64,000 nt of DNA from CALKJP01 sp046299555 (GTDB taxonomy: Bacteria; Bacteroidota; Bacteroidia; JACCXN01). Both the position numbers and the translations under genes were made by a program. Positions 34,045 to 43,595 of the stretch are shown here, one piece after another. The notes below the pieces were generated by a model. The model was not told the DNA's origin, made no database searches, and saw only the letters and a list, made by a program, of their open reading frames with translations. How positions within the stretch are numbered: position 1 is the first letter of the stretch; every line of letters begins with the position of its first letter. The DNA lies in NCBI GenBank assembly GCA_046299555.1, contig JBKBHS010000001.1, forward strand, positions 124,001-188,000, given 5' to 3'.

Positions 34045-34076
34045 AAAGCCCTCCCAATTTTGGGGGCTTTTTTTAT
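34045..34076 (+). terminator. Terminator of the SBBP-propeller gene
   Basis: AAAGCCCTC pairs with GGGGGCTTT (one G-T pair) around an 8-nt loop, followed by a T-run, 19 bp after the stop codon. Confidence 0.75.
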
Positions 34077-34098
34077 TAAAAATATACTGCATTTGCAT

Positions 34099-34146
34099 TA
34101 TTGAATGTTTTTAATAGCCGTAACATTTTTGTAAAAACATTCAATA
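34099..34146. repeat. Perfect 15-bp inverted repeat abutting a small ORF
   Basis: TATTGAATGTTTTTA (34099-34113), an 18-nt spacer, then TAAAAACATTCAATA (34132-34146). The last base of the right arm is the A of the ATG at 34146. No T-run follows on either strand, so it is not a terminator. It could be an operator or a start-codon-sequestering hairpin. Confidence 0.6.
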
Positions 34147-34214
34147 TGAAAAAGGAAAACTCAATTAAGCTAATAGTTTTACCTTACGGGAAGATAACCG
34201 GAACAAGCATGTAA
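34146..34214 (+). CDS. Possible 22-residue peptide
   Basis: ATG-AAA-AAG start, 22 codons (M-K-K-E-N-S-I-K-L-I-V-L-P-Y-G to T-G-T-S-M), stop at 34212-34214, convergent with the DUF2452 gene and 7 bp from its end. The reason to list it is the perfect inverted repeat that runs into its start codon. No family is recognised; it may be chance. Confidence 0.3.
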   Translation: MKKENSIKLIVLPYGKITGTSM

Positions 34215-34220
34215 AAATCA

Positions 34221-34649
34221 TTAAACTTTTGTCCAGGTGCGGTCTGCAAGCTGCTTAACACTGGCAATAAATTTTTCAAAAGGAATTTTTGTTCCCCACT
34301 CTTGCGGAGAAATCATTGATAAAATGGTTTCTCCGTTTTTATTTTCATACAGATGGTAAACATGATTAATAACAGGTGTAAAATTCATTTTCGCTTCATA
34401 AATTTTTAGAGACAACTCCTTTCGTTCTTGAATTTCTGAGGCTTGTTTGGCCAGCAACTCAATCTGTTCACGAATTTGCTTAAGTTGCATTTCGGTTTGC
34501 TCTTCCATAGCATTGAGTGCCTGGTGTTTTATTACACCTTCTTCTGTAGGCTTTACAATGGCACTTCCTCGGTTATGTGCATAAGGAAGCGAACCCGGAG
34601 TTTCGGTAATTTTATCAGGGTCAATTGGATTATAAAATTCTTCTTGCAT
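34221..34649 (-). CDS. DUF2452 domain protein
   Basis: A 142-residue cytoplasmic protein matching the DUF2452 pattern: N-P-I-D-x-D-K-I-T-E-T-P-G-x-L-P-Y-A-H near the N-terminus, a central coiled-coil helix (E-Q-T-E-M-Q-L-K-Q-I-R-E-Q, about 50-80) and a C-terminal beta/alpha part with F-T-P-V-I-N-H-V-Y-H-L-Y and P-x-E-W-G. The function is unknown. It lies 10 bp after the photolyase stop in the same direction and is probably co-transcribed with it. Confidence 0.85.
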   Translation of the reverse strand: MQEEFYNPIDPDKITETPGSLPYAHNRGSAIVKPTEEGVIKHQALNAMEEQTEMQLKQIREQIELLAKQASEIQERKELSLKIYEAKMNFTPVINHVYHLYENKNGETILSMISPQEWGTKIPFEKFIASVKQLADRTWTKV

Positions 34650-34659
34650 CAGTACAAAT

Positions 34660-36198
34660 TTAAATACTTTCTATTTCATTCAAATATTTTTCTGCCTGTT
34701 GTAAAAGTTCTGCTTTTGCAGATGGCTGCATTTTATCCCACACTTTATACATCATTCCTATGCGAGGATTTTTTTCTAATAATTTTCTATTACGGTCGTA
34801 AAAATTCCAATATAAAGAATTAAATGGGCAGGCTCTCTCTCCGGTTTTTTGGGTTTTATCATAATAACAGCCTTTGCAATAATTGCTCATTTTATCTATA
34901 TATGCTGCTGAACTTACGTAAGGTTTAGTCCCAACTATTCCGCCATCAGCAAATTGGCTCATGCCTCTTGTATTGGTTATCTCAACCCATTCTATGGCAT
35001 CTATATATATTCCTAAATACCATTTATCCACTTCATCCGGATTTATACCTGCCAATAAGGCGAAATTCCCGGTAATCATTAATCGCTGTATATGGTGTGC
35101 ATAAGCATAATCTAAACTTTGTTTGATAGCATGGTGGAGGCAATTCATTTTGGTATTTGCATTCCAATACCACGCAGGCAGTTTGGATGTATTATTAAAG
35201 AAATTCAACTCTCTATATTCAGGCATTTTTGCCCAATAAATACCACGCATGTATTCGCGCCAACCAATTATTTGACGCACAAAACCCTCAATTTGCGATA
35301 ATGAAATTTCTTTGGGTCTTCTTTCCCATTCTTCAATACATCTTTCTACAACCTCTTTTGGTGAGATTAATTTTACATTCATTCCAAACGATAATCGTGA
35401 GTGATACACACTCCACGATTGTGTGGTCATGGCATCTTGATAGGTACCAAAAAGAGGAAGCAAATTTTTGGCAAAATAATTAAGCTGTTCTAAATTTTCA
35501 TCTCTGGTAACAGGCCAAATAAAATTATCTTCATCAATATTTCCAATGGTTTTTAGATGTTGATTTTTTAAAACCTCTACCAATTCTTTTACATTTCGTT
35601 TAAAAATTTTTGGTGTTGGAACACTAAATTTTTCAGGAAGTTTTTTTCGGTTCTCAGCATCATAATTCCACTTGCCTCCAATTGGCTCGTTTCCGTCCAT
35701 TAAAACGGCATGTTTTTTTCGCATATGGCGATAAAAACTTTCCATCAGAAATGTTATTTTGCCTTTAAAAAAATCAGAAAGTTCTTTGCGAGTAGTATAA
35801 AAATGTTCTGTATCGAATGCTTTTGATGAAATTTTTAATTGAGCACAAAAATCTTTTAGTTGAACATCCAATCTATACTCATCCGGCAGTAAATATTCGA
35901 AATGTTTTATCTGATGTGATTGAATGATATGGTAAAGATTATTGCTTAATGATTGTGTATTGTCTTTATCATCTAGTTTGATATAGATTACTTTGTGTCC
36001 TCTGTTTTTTAACTCCTCAGCAAAATGTCGCATAGCTAAAAAGAAGGCAACAACCTTTTGAATATGATGCTCAACATAGTCTGTTTCCTGACGAATTTCC
36101 ATGAGAATGTAAATAACATCATCATTTACCTTGTTAAACCAGGTATGATTTATATTTAGTTGATCGCCAAGAATTAAACGAAGAGTTTTTGATTGCAT
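34660..36198 (-). CDS. Iron-sulfur cryptochrome/photolyase (PhrB-like, prokaryotic (6-4) type)
   Basis: A 512-residue protein of the DPRP / FeS-BCP photolyase class. The N-terminal part (L-R-L-I-L-G-D-Q-L-N) is the antenna/Rossmann region and the C-terminal half is the helical FAD domain. Cysteines C353, C441, C444 and C457 (N-C-L-H-H, C-K-G-C, A-C-P-F-N) have the 88/3/13 spacing I recall for the [4Fe-4S] ligands of Agrobacterium PhrB. Family members repair (6-4) photoproducts with light, with a lumazine antenna. Repair specificity is inferred from class. It is followed by DUF2452 on the same strand. Confidence 0.92.
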   Translation of the reverse strand: MQSKTLRLILGDQLNINHTWFNKVNDDVIYILMEIRQETDYVEHHIQKVVAFFLAMRHFAEELKNRGHKVIYIKLDDKDNTQSLSNNLYHIIQSHQIKHFEYLLPDEYRLDVQLKDFCAQLKISSKAFDTEHFYTTRKELSDFFKGKITFLMESFYRHMRKKHAVLMDGNEPIGGKWNYDAENRKKLPEKFSVPTPKIFKRNVKELVEVLKNQHLKTIGNIDEDNFIWPVTRDENLEQLNYFAKNLLPLFGTYQDAMTTQSWSVYHSRLSFGMNVKLISPKEVVERCIEEWERRPKEISLSQIEGFVRQIIGWREYMRGIYWAKMPEYRELNFFNNTSKLPAWYWNANTKMNCLHHAIKQSLDYAYAHHIQRLMITGNFALLAGINPDEVDKWYLGIYIDAIEWVEITNTRGMSQFADGGIVGTKPYVSSAAYIDKMSNYCKGCYYDKTQKTGERACPFNSLYWNFYDRNRKLLEKNPRIGMMYKVWDKMQPSAKAELLQQAEKYLNEIESI

Positions 36199-36244
36199 GC
36201 TATTAAAACACTCAAAAAGATATTAAGTTCAAAATAAAAAAGAA

Positions 36245-36265
36245 GCAGCCTCCGATGGAGGCTGC
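36245..36265 (-). terminator. Terminator of the T9SS gene at 36335-37378
   Basis: A perfect 9-bp GC-rich stem (GCAGCCTCC, loop GAT, GGAGGCTGC), followed on the minus strand by TTCTTTTTTATTTT, about 70 bp beyond the stop codon. Confidence 0.75.
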
Positions 36266-36334
36266 AACTAAACCAAGAAAAAACTACTACTACACCCCTA
36301 CCCTTTTTCCTAATGGAAATGAAGTAGAAGTGTA

Positions 36335-37378
36335 CTATTGTTTAACAAATTTTTGTTGGGAGATATTTCCATTTGAATCTATGGTGCGAATTAAATACAT
36401 TCCATTTGTATAATCTGCAACATTAATGCTTAAAATTCCTTGAACCGAATGAGACTCAATTAATCTTCCATCAATGGCATAAATCTCAACATACAAATTA
36501 TCTGTAGTTTCTAAATTTAATAAATAAGATACCGGATTTGGATAAATTTTTAATTCATTATTATGGCTAGTTAAAATTACTCCGGCAGTTGATGGAGGGG
36601 GAGTTCTGTTAAACTCAAATACCGAAGTTGTATCTTTTACATAAAAATCATAAGTAGAAGTGTTTGTATTAAATGCAGAATTTACAGTGTATTGAACCGT
36701 AAATGATATTATTGGTTGTTTAACATTTAATATATAATAATTCATGGAACATATTTGTACATCAATTGCATTTAAATAAGGACCTATAACGTTAATTATA
36801 GAAAAATGCATAGTATCAAGCACTTGTAAAACATTGGTATAATTAGCTCCATTAGGTGCTATTAAATTACCATATCCGCTTACAATTGATTTAGTATTAA
36901 TTGTTATAGGCCCCGATGAAGGTATATAGGGATTAGGATTTATTGAATAGGTTCCAATTCCAGTATCACTTATTGTTGTATTATAACTCATTGGCCAAGT
37001 TCTATACAATGCATCACCCGTTAAACTAACAGAAATATCCGGACTGGTAAAACCAATCATATCAAGCTTATTAGTAGAATTTTTAAAATATCTATTTATC
37101 CCGCTTGGCCTATCTTCATTCACATATGCTCCGGAAGGAGGATTAACAGGCGCTATAAATCTTAACACATAACTTCCTGTTGAATCCAAATTGATATTAC
37201 TAAAATCCCATGTTTGATTTGCTCCGGTATTAATGGGGAGCAAATTAGTAGTATCATAAACTGTAATTAAACATGAATCTCCAACTAAAGGTGCATGATT
37301 TGAATAAGTTAAACTTATTTGAGCGTTTACACAGTAAAAAGATAGTGTAATACTTAAAGCAAGTAATGTTTTTTTCAT
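36335..37378 (-). CDS. T9SS-sorted secreted protein of unknown function
   Basis: A 347-residue protein: signal peptide about 1-19 (ending C-V-N-A-Q), an all-beta body with no domain I recognise (N-Q-T-W-D-F-S-N is common in Bacteroidota secreted proteins), and a type A sorting domain at about 273-347 (L-K-I-Y-P-N-P-V, Y-T-N-G-M-Y-L-I-R-T, ending K-F-V-K-Q). Export by T9SS and surface anchoring or release are predicted. It is monocistronic, with its own promoter and terminator, just downstream of the LytTR regulator gene on the same strand. Confidence 0.8.
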   Translation of the reverse strand: MKKTLLALSITLSFYCVNAQISLTYSNHAPLVGDSCLITVYDTTNLLPINTGANQTWDFSNINLDSTGSYVLRFIAPVNPPSGAYVNEDRPSGINRYFKNSTNKLDMIGFTSPDISVSLTGDALYRTWPMSYNTTISDTGIGTYSINPNPYIPSSGPITINTKSIVSGYGNLIAPNGANYTNVLQVLDTMHFSIINVIGPYLNAIDVQICSMNYYILNVKQPIISFTVQYTVNSAFNTNTSTYDFYVKDTTSVFEFNRTPPPSTAGVILTSHNNELKIYPNPVSYLLNLETTDNLYVEIYAIDGRLIESHSVQGILSINVADYTNGMYLIRTIDSNGNISQQKFVKQ

Positions 37379-37404
37379 ATATATTAAGTTTAAAAATTTA
37401 TAGT

Positions 37405-37433
37405 CAAAGATGTTATTATTTTAATAATACAAA
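37405..37433 (-). promoter_or_regulatory. Promoter of the T9SS gene at 36335-37378
   Basis: On the minus strand TTTG (37433-37430), 17 bp, then CATCTTTG (37412-37405), close to the Bacteroidota TTTG / TAnnTTTG pair with one mismatch. It lies 27 bp from the ATG. Confidence 0.4.
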
Positions 37434-37486
37434 CGTATCAAATTTCCGAATGGTAGATTTGAGTTTCCGAACAGAAAAATTTTGTT

Positions 37487-38242
37487 TTAAAACGAAAGCT
37501 TAAGTTCTTTTAATAGTAAATCGAAGTCCTGTTTACGTTCACGAGAGATGGGAATATTTATATTATTATCCATTGTAATAACCGAATCGCCTTTATTATA
37601 CCTTTTTATATAATTTAGATTAATAAGATGAGAGCGATGAGGGCGAAAGAAAAAAGGACGATTTTCTAATATTTCTTCAAAGGTGCGCATGGGTTTACTC
37701 ACCGTAATTTTAGAGCCATTTTTTAAAAATACATGCGTATATGCTCTGTCTGCTTCAAAGAAAATAATTTCGTTAACATCAACAAAAAGCAAACCATCAC
37801 TCATGGGCAAAGCTATTTTTCTAACATCTTCCCCTTTATAGGTGGTTTTCATTAATTCCAGTCGCTGCATAATATTAGCTTGACTACGCTTTTGCCGAGC
37901 CTTTTCTATAGCTGATTTTAACGAATCAATTTCAACAGGTTTTAAAATATAATCAACGGCCGAAACCTCGAAAGCTTTAATAGCATATTGACTGTATGCC
38001 GTAACAAATATGATTTCAAAATTTATTTCTTTAAAAAAATCAAGTAGTTCAAATCCGCTATATTCAGGCATTTCAATATCAAGAAATACTACATCGGGAT
38101 TGTTTTTATTGATTGCTAAAACAGCTTCAGGCACATTGCTACACTCAGAAACAATTTCTACATCCGGTGCATACTCCTTAATAAGTGAAGAAAGTGTTAT
38201 TCTCGCTCCTTCTTCATCGTCTATGATTATTGCTTTTATCAT
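37487..38242 (-). CDS. LytTR-type response regulator
   Basis: 251 residues from ATG 38242 (M-I-K-A-I-I-I-D-D-E-E); the upstream ATG at 38263 adds seven non-conserved residues. Receiver at about 1-120 with D8-D9, phospho-acceptor D55 (F-L-D-I-E-M-P) and K-P motif (I-L-K-P-V), then a LytTR DNA-binding domain at about 150-250 (F-F-R-P-H-R-S-H-L-I-N-L). It is transcribed 74 bp after the LytS-type kinase and is its probable partner. Confidence 0.92.
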   Translation of the reverse strand: MIKAIIIDDEEGARITLSSLIKEYAPDVEIVSECSNVPEAVLAINKNNPDVVFLDIEMPEYSGFELLDFFKEINFEIIFVTAYSQYAIKAFEVSAVDYILKPVEIDSLKSAIEKARQKRSQANIMQRLELMKTTYKGEDVRKIALPMSDGLLFVDVNEIIFFEADRAYTHVFLKNGSKITVSKPMRTFEEILENRPFFFRPHRSHLINLNYIKRYNKGDSVITMDNNINIPISRERKQDFDLLLKELKLSF

Positions 38243-38316
38243 GAGCGTGCAAAGTGAATACAATTTTTTGAATTAGCCATTAAAACTTTCCGAAACGACA
38301 AAAATAATTTCCCAAG

Positions 38317-41223
38317 CTACATCGGAATTTTAATTATTACTTCTGTACCTGCAGGAATATTATTTTCATATAAATCATTTATTTCTATTTCAAAATTTGA
38401 GCTGACAAAATTATTTAATAGCTCCACGCGCTTTTCTGTTGCGGAAGTAGAAAATGAACGATGTTTTTCATTTAATCGCTCTTTTATTTCCATAGCGTAT
38501 TTTCTACCTATGCCATTATCTTTAATGCGACAATAAAGGAATTTATCCTGTAAATAAAATTGTATTTCTAATCGTTTTTCTCCTTTTTTATGTAGCAAAC
38601 CATGTTTAATAGCGTTTTCAACAAAAGGTTGTAATAGCAAAGGGGGCAACATTACTTGATACGAATCAATTTCCGGTGAAATAATTATAAAGTATTTAAA
38701 ATCTTCTCCAAATCGTAATTTTTCTAATGATAAATATAAATCTAAAATATCAACTTCTTCATGAAGATATATTTCGTCTTTGCCGGAAACATCCAAAACT
38801 TTACGCATTAAATTACTGAATTTGCTTAAGTAAAGATTTGAATTTTTAATATCCTGTTTTAAAATTAATGCTTGTATTGAATTTAAAGCATTATACATGA
38901 AATGCGGATTCATTTGCGCTTTTAAAGCTGTAAGTTGCGATTGTATCATTTTCTTTTCGGCTTCATTGCGTTTTTTTATCATATTAATCTGGTAACGGGC
39001 AATTAAAACAACAACAGCAATGGAGCAAACAGTTGTAATAATATAAAACCATCCTTTTTGCCAAAGTGGAGTTTGTACAATAAAGGAATGGGAGTATTTT
39101 TCGCTTGTTATGCCACTTTCGTTTACTGAACGAATTTCTAATTGATAATTACCGGGCGAAAGGGATGAAAATGACACCTGAGGATTATTAAAAGGTATTT
39201 TAATCCAATTACTGTCAAGCCCAATTAATCGATATTGATAGCAAAAGTCATTTTTACTGCTGTATGAAAAAGAAATAAAATCAAACTTAAGGTTGGTAAA
39301 ATTAAATGGCAAAACTAATTCTTTATTAATTGGATAGAACTGTTCATCAGTTTTTATTTGCAATAAAAATATATTGGGCTGATGCTTATTAATAGGCTCT
39401 AAGCCTATTGGGATTTTTATTAAATTTTTTCTGCTCGCCACTAATAAAAATTCAGGTGTATTGGCAATATCATAAACATCTTTAGGATTAACCCCAATAT
39501 TATTAGAATAAGTTTGTATTTCACCTGTTTTCTTATCCAACCTAAACCAGTTGCTATTGGTGCATCCCCAAATAAATTGATTATTAACTAAAATACTTTT
39601 AATGCCAATATCTTTATAATCAACAGGCAATTTAAATTGCTCTGAAATTGTTGAATTTTGTATTTTTAAAATTCCTTTATTATGAGTACCCAACCAAACT
39701 GATTCTTCATCATTTGTTATAGAAAAAACATAAACCTCTTCATTTTGAAATTTTATTTTTGAAAATTTCTGATTAGCGTATAAATATAAACCATCATTTA
39801 AGGCTAAATATATGTTATCTGTTTTTAAATCTCTTACTATTTTTCTTCCTCCTGTTTTATAAATTTTTTCATATTTAAATGATTTATTGTTTTCAATATT
39901 ATTGATACAACTTTTTGAAACAAATTCGGGATGAACCGCAATAATTGTATCGTTATAAATAATTAAATCTCTTGCGTTTCTAAAAGCATCAGGAACCATT
40001 GTTTTCTTGCTAATCAAATCATATATCAATAATTTTCCTCTTGATACAACTAATTTGTTTTTATAAACTTCAATATCTTTTACAGTAATACCTTTTATAG
40101 CATTTATCTCTTTGGGATAATCAAATTTGTCGCTTACACTATTGTAAATAAATATATTACCGCTGTATGTACCAATGACAATTAGTGAGTCGTTTATTTT
40201 CTTTAAGGATGAAATATCAGAATCAAATAAGGGGCTATTCTTAGAATCGAATTTAATGGAGTTTAAATTGGGGATAATATGAATGCCATTTTGCAAATCG
40301 GTAAACCAATAAACATTTTCCTGATCGTGCAAAACAGATGAAATTTTAAAGTCAGGAAACAATTTTTTTGTATCTAAATTGATTTGTGAGATAGAACTGA
40401 ATTGGCTTGCACCGTTTGAACTACAAACCCATATATTATCTTTATTATCGGAATAAACAGTATAAATCCTTATATTATTTTTATTAAAAAATTCATGTAC
40501 CAATATTGCTTTTTTAGCCTCTTTTTCAATTTTATAAATAAAAACTTTTTGATATGTTTCCGATTCTGAACGTAATAAGTAAATTGAATTTTTATGTTTA
40601 AAAAACAATATACTGTTATAATTACCTTTATAATTATCATCTAAAACCTTATTAAAGGTTTTAGAATTTTCATCAAAATAATACAAGCCAAAACCGACAA
40701 ACTCAACCCATAAAGTATTCTTATAATAAATCATTTCAACACCACTATTTAATGTATCTAAATGAAATGGCATATGATATTTATCTATTAATTTGGCATT
40801 TTTATCATGTTTTGAAAGATATTCTTTATCCGCTTTCCAAAAGCCATTGTCGTTAAAAGCTATTTGAATATTTTTGGCGCGATTGCTGTAATCAGCTACT
40901 AAATAAAGGCTGTCGTTTAATAATTTAAAAATTTGTCCACTAAAATTTCTACACCATAAAACATTTTCTGAATCAAATAAAAGATTGGAGATACTTCTAG
41001 AATTTTGATTTGCATTTTTATATGCTTTATAGGAATATCCATTGTATCGATATAAACCGGCATCGCAACCTATCCATATATAGCCTTTGGAGTCTTGTAC
41101 TACCTGATATACTTCATTGCTAGGCAATCCGTTTTCATCATTTAAAGAATAATAAAAGGGGTGCTGTGCTTTAGACTTAAATACACAAAGGAGTACTAAT
41201 AAGCTAATAAGTATTCTAAACAT
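38317..41223 (-). CDS. Propeller-type LytS-family sensor histidine kinase
   Basis: A 968-residue sensor: signal peptide about 1-19, a two-component-regulator beta-propeller spanning about 20-640 (repeats like I-W-I-G-C-D-A-G-L-Y-R and V-W-L-G-T-H-N-K-G-I), a Y_Y_Y domain at about 665-730, one membrane helix at about 738-758, then a His_kinase domain with M-N-P-H774-F-M-Y-N-A-L-N-S-I-Q and an HATPase_c domain (N-A-I-K-H-G-L; D-N-G-I-G-R). The architecture resembles hybrid-like sensors of surface or nutrient signals. Ligand unknown. Confidence 0.92.
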   Translation of the reverse strand: MFRILISLLVLLCVFKSKAQHPFYYSLNDENGLPSNEVYQVVQDSKGYIWIGCDAGLYRYNGYSYKAYKNANQNSRSISNLLFDSENVLWCRNFSGQIFKLLNDSLYLVADYSNRAKNIQIAFNDNGFWKADKEYLSKHDKNAKLIDKYHMPFHLDTLNSGVEMIYYKNTLWVEFVGFGLYYFDENSKTFNKVLDDNYKGNYNSILFFKHKNSIYLLRSESETYQKVFIYKIEKEAKKAILVHEFFNKNNIRIYTVYSDNKDNIWVCSSNGASQFSSISQINLDTKKLFPDFKISSVLHDQENVYWFTDLQNGIHIIPNLNSIKFDSKNSPLFDSDISSLKKINDSLIVIGTYSGNIFIYNSVSDKFDYPKEINAIKGITVKDIEVYKNKLVVSRGKLLIYDLISKKTMVPDAFRNARDLIIYNDTIIAVHPEFVSKSCINNIENNKSFKYEKIYKTGGRKIVRDLKTDNIYLALNDGLYLYANQKFSKIKFQNEEVYVFSITNDEESVWLGTHNKGILKIQNSTISEQFKLPVDYKDIGIKSILVNNQFIWGCTNSNWFRLDKKTGEIQTYSNNIGVNPKDVYDIANTPEFLLVASRKNLIKIPIGLEPINKHQPNIFLLQIKTDEQFYPINKELVLPFNFTNLKFDFISFSYSSKNDFCYQYRLIGLDSNWIKIPFNNPQVSFSSLSPGNYQLEIRSVNESGITSEKYSHSFIVQTPLWQKGWFYIITTVCSIAVVVLIARYQINMIKKRNEAEKKMIQSQLTALKAQMNPHFMYNALNSIQALILKQDIKNSNLYLSKFSNLMRKVLDVSGKDEIYLHEEVDILDLYLSLEKLRFGEDFKYFIIISPEIDSYQVMLPPLLLQPFVENAIKHGLLHKKGEKRLEIQFYLQDKFLYCRIKDNGIGRKYAMEIKERLNEKHRSFSTSATEKRVELLNNFVSSNFEIEINDLYENNIPAGTEVIIKIPM

Positions 41224-41228
41224 TATTT

Positions 41229-41236
41229 CAAATCTA
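41229..41236 (-). promoter_or_regulatory. Possible -7 element for the LytS-type kinase
   Basis: TAGATTTG on the minus strand fits TAnnTTTG but lies only 5 bp from the ATG, so the transcript would be almost leaderless. No good -33 element is seen. Confidence 0.3.
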
Positions 41237-41323
41237 AAATCTTTTTTCTGATTTAGTAAAATGTATAAATATTTTTTGATCTTCGTTTAAAACAAAGCCA
41301 TTACAAAACTTGTTATTTCTACT

Positions 41324-41992
41324 ATGCCAAACGAATACCTTAAATTCTTAAAAACACTAAAAAAGAACAATCATAAAGATTGGATGGATGCCAACCGTGA
41401 GTGGTATCATCAAATTCGCGAGCAACTCATTGCTGATATAGAAAAAATGATTGCCGGCATTTCTAAAACAGATTCGCGTTTTTTAAAACTAAGTCCAAAA
41501 GATTGTATGTTCAGAATAAATCGCGACATACGCTTTTCTAATGATAAAAGGCCCTATAAAGAAAATCTGGCAATGTATTTTTCATTATTGGGCAAAAAAA
41601 GTTCCGGTCCCGGTTACTACATACACCTTGAGCCGGGAAATTCATTTTTTGCTTGCGGGTGCTGGATGCCTCCGGCTGATGTATTACAAAAAATTCGTCA
41701 GGAAATTGATTACAATGGGGCAGATTTTATTTCTATCATAAACGATAAAATTTTTAAAAAATATTTCAACGAAATAGAGGGGGAAAAAGTAAAAACTACT
41801 CCAAAAGGATACGATAAAGAAAATCCCATGATTGAATTTTTGAAGCTAAAAAGCTATATCGTTTCCTATGCATTTTCGGATAAAGAAATAAATGACGATA
41901 GCTTTTTAAACACAAGCTTAAGTTTGATTAAAGCCTCACGAAAATTTCACGACTTTTTATTAATGGCTGTTGATGAAAACCAAGAAGCCTGA
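41324..41992 (+). CDS. DUF2461 (TIGR02453) family protein
   Basis: A 222-residue cytoplasmic protein of the DUF2461 family: L-K-F-L-K-T-L-K-K-N-N-H-K-D-W-M at the start, the conserved R-I-N-R-D-I-R-F-S-N-D-K-R-P-Y-K block at about 65-80, and G-P-G-Y-Y-I-H-L-E-P. The function is unknown. It opens a rightward run of five genes with overlaps or minimal spacing that continues into the ligase-associated repair genes; its stop lies inside the DUF429 reading frame (20-bp overlap). Confidence 0.85.
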   Translation: MPNEYLKFLKTLKKNNHKDWMDANREWYHQIREQLIADIEKMIAGISKTDSRFLKLSPKDCMFRINRDIRFSNDKRPYKENLAMYFSLLGKKSSGPGYYIHLEPGNSFFACGCWMPPADVLQKIRQEIDYNGADFISIINDKIFKKYFNEIEGEKVKTTPKGYDKENPMIEFLKLKSYIVSYAFSDKEINDDSFLNTSLSLIKASRKFHDFLLMAVDENQEA

Positions 41993-42587
41993 AAACATAT
42001 CCGCTCATCAAATTTTAGGAATTGATTTAGGAAATAAAAAATCAGGAAATACTGCCATGTGTTATTTATTTAATAATACATTGCAATTTATTCAACCTAA
42101 AAAAGGACAAGATGAAGTAAGTGAAATTTTAAAAATCATAGAACAAAAGCACATTCAGTTAATTGGTATTGATGCACCTTTAAGCTTACCCGGAGTTTAT
42201 TTTAATAAAGTAGAGTTTAACGATTATCAATACCGTCTATGCGACAAAGAATGCAAAGCCATGTCGCCCATGTTTATTGGGGCATTTACCGCAAGAGCCA
42301 TTGAGTTAAAAAACTTACTCGAATCAAAAGGAATTAGCGTAATTGAAGTATATCCAAAAAAATTGAGCGAAATAATGGATATTCAAAAATACTATCCATT
42401 AAAAAAAGTAAGCAATGTGCCCGATAAATTGATAGAAGAAATAAAAGATACAATACCTTTCAACATTAAAAATATTTCTAACATGCATCAATTTGATGCT
42501 TTACTTTGTTGGCTAAGCACTTATCGATATATCCATCAAAAACATGAAGTGTTTGGTAATAAAAAAGAAGGTTTAATAATTGTATAA
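41973..42587 (+). CDS. DUF429 family predicted RNase H-like nuclease
   Basis: A 204-residue protein from ATG 41973 (a TTG precedes it). I-L-G-I-D-L-G-N-K-K-S-G-N at about 17-29 gives the first acidic residue of an RNase H-like fold, I-G-I-D-A-P-L-S-L-P at about 65 supplies the next, and Q-F-D-A-L-L-C-W at about 172 the last; this is the DUF429 pattern. Nuclease activity is predicted only. It overlaps DUF2461 by 20 bp and ends immediately before the exonuclease ATG, so it is in one transcript with the repair genes. Confidence 0.75.
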   Translation: MKTKKPENISAHQILGIDLGNKKSGNTAMCYLFNNTLQFIQPKKGQDEVSEILKIIEQKHIQLIGIDAPLSLPGVYFNKVEFNDYQYRLCDKECKAMSPMFIGAFTARAIELKNLLESKGISVIEVYPKKLSEIMDIQKYYPLKKVSNVPDKLIEEIKDTIPFNIKNISNMHQFDALLCWLSTYRYIHQKHEVFGNKKEGLIIV

Positions 42588-43595
42588 ATGCTATTGGAAT
42601 TTACTGATAAAGGAATTTATTGTCCTCAAGCAGATGTATATATAGACCCATGGAAAGCGGTTGACAAAGCCATTATAACACACGCTCATTCCGATCATGC
42701 ACGCTGGGGTATGAAACATTATTTGTGCCATGAAAAAAGCAAATCCATCATTCAACATCGATTAGGAAACAACATATCTATCGAAACAAAAAAATACAAT
42801 GAAACATTTAGCATAAATGGCGTTAAATTTTCGCTTCATCCTGCAGGTCATGTAATTGGTTCATCGCAAATTCGTGTAGAATACAATGGCGAAATTTGGG
42901 TAGTAAGCGGTGATTATAAAACAGAATTTGATGGTATAAGCGATGCCTTTGAACCAATAAAATGCCACACATTTATTACCGAATGTACCTTTGGTTTACC
43001 AATTTATAAATGGCAAAAACAATCGGATGTTTTTAAAGAAATGATAAACTGGATTAAGCAAAATGAAAGCGAAGGTTATAACTCCATCATTTTTGCTTAT
43101 GCATTAGGGAAAGCGCAACGCATCATTCAAAATATATTTCCTGAAATACTAGAAATTTACACCCATGGAGCTATTGAAAACACTAATAAAGTAATTAGAG
43201 AAAGCGGAACAGCTATTGCTCCAACCATACTGATAAACAAAGAAACAGATTTTAAAAAATTAAAGGGAAAAGTAATTATTGCACCACCATCAGCTCAAGA
43301 TACGCCTTGGATGCGAAAACTTGAACCTTGCAAAACAGCAGTAGCAAGTGGTTGGATGGCATTGAGAGGCGCTCGAAGAAGGCGTAACATTGACAAAGGA
43401 TTTATTTTAAGCGATCATGCCGATTGGATTGGTTTAAACAATGCCATCGCCAATAGCCAATGCGAAACTGTAATTGCTACGCATGGATATACTGAAATTT
43501 TTTCGCGATGGTTAAACGAAAAAGGATATCATGCGCTTACCGAAAAAACGCAATTTGAAGGTGAAACAGGAGATATTTCAAATGAAATAGAATGA
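42588..43595 (+). CDS. Ligase-associated DNA exonuclease (metallo-beta-lactamase fold)
   Basis: A 335-residue enzyme of the ligase-associated exonuclease family. H32-A-H-S-D-H37 is the metal-binding H-x-H-x-D-H of the MBL/beta-CASP nucleases, followed by G-H-V-I-G-S-S-Q and V-S-G-D-Y-K, and late S-D-H-A-D-W. The family acts with an ATP-dependent DNA ligase, Lhr-like helicase and PdeM in a DNA-damage-response set. It abuts DUF429 upstream and overlaps the ligase start by 4 bp (ATGA). Confidence 0.92.
   Translation: MLLEFTDKGIYCPQADVYIDPWKAVDKAIITHAHSDHARWGMKHYLCHEKSKSIIQHRLGNNISIETKKYNETFSINGVKFSLHPAGHVIGSSQIRVEYNGEIWVVSGDYKTEFDGISDAFEPIKCHTFITECTFGLPIYKWQKQSDVFKEMINWIKQNESEGYNSIIFAYALGKAQRIIQNIFPEILEIYTHGAIENTNKVIRESGTAIAPTILINKETDFKKLKGKVIIAPPSAQDTPWMRKLEPCKTAVASGWMALRGARRRRNIDKGFILSDHADWIGLNNAIANSQCETVIATHGYTEIFSRWLNEKGYHALTEKTQFEGETGDISNEIE

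Noticed and set aside
34099..34146. Invertible phase-variable promoter
   Set aside because: The spacer between the arms is only 18 bp, too short to carry a promoter, and no site-specific invertase is nearby.
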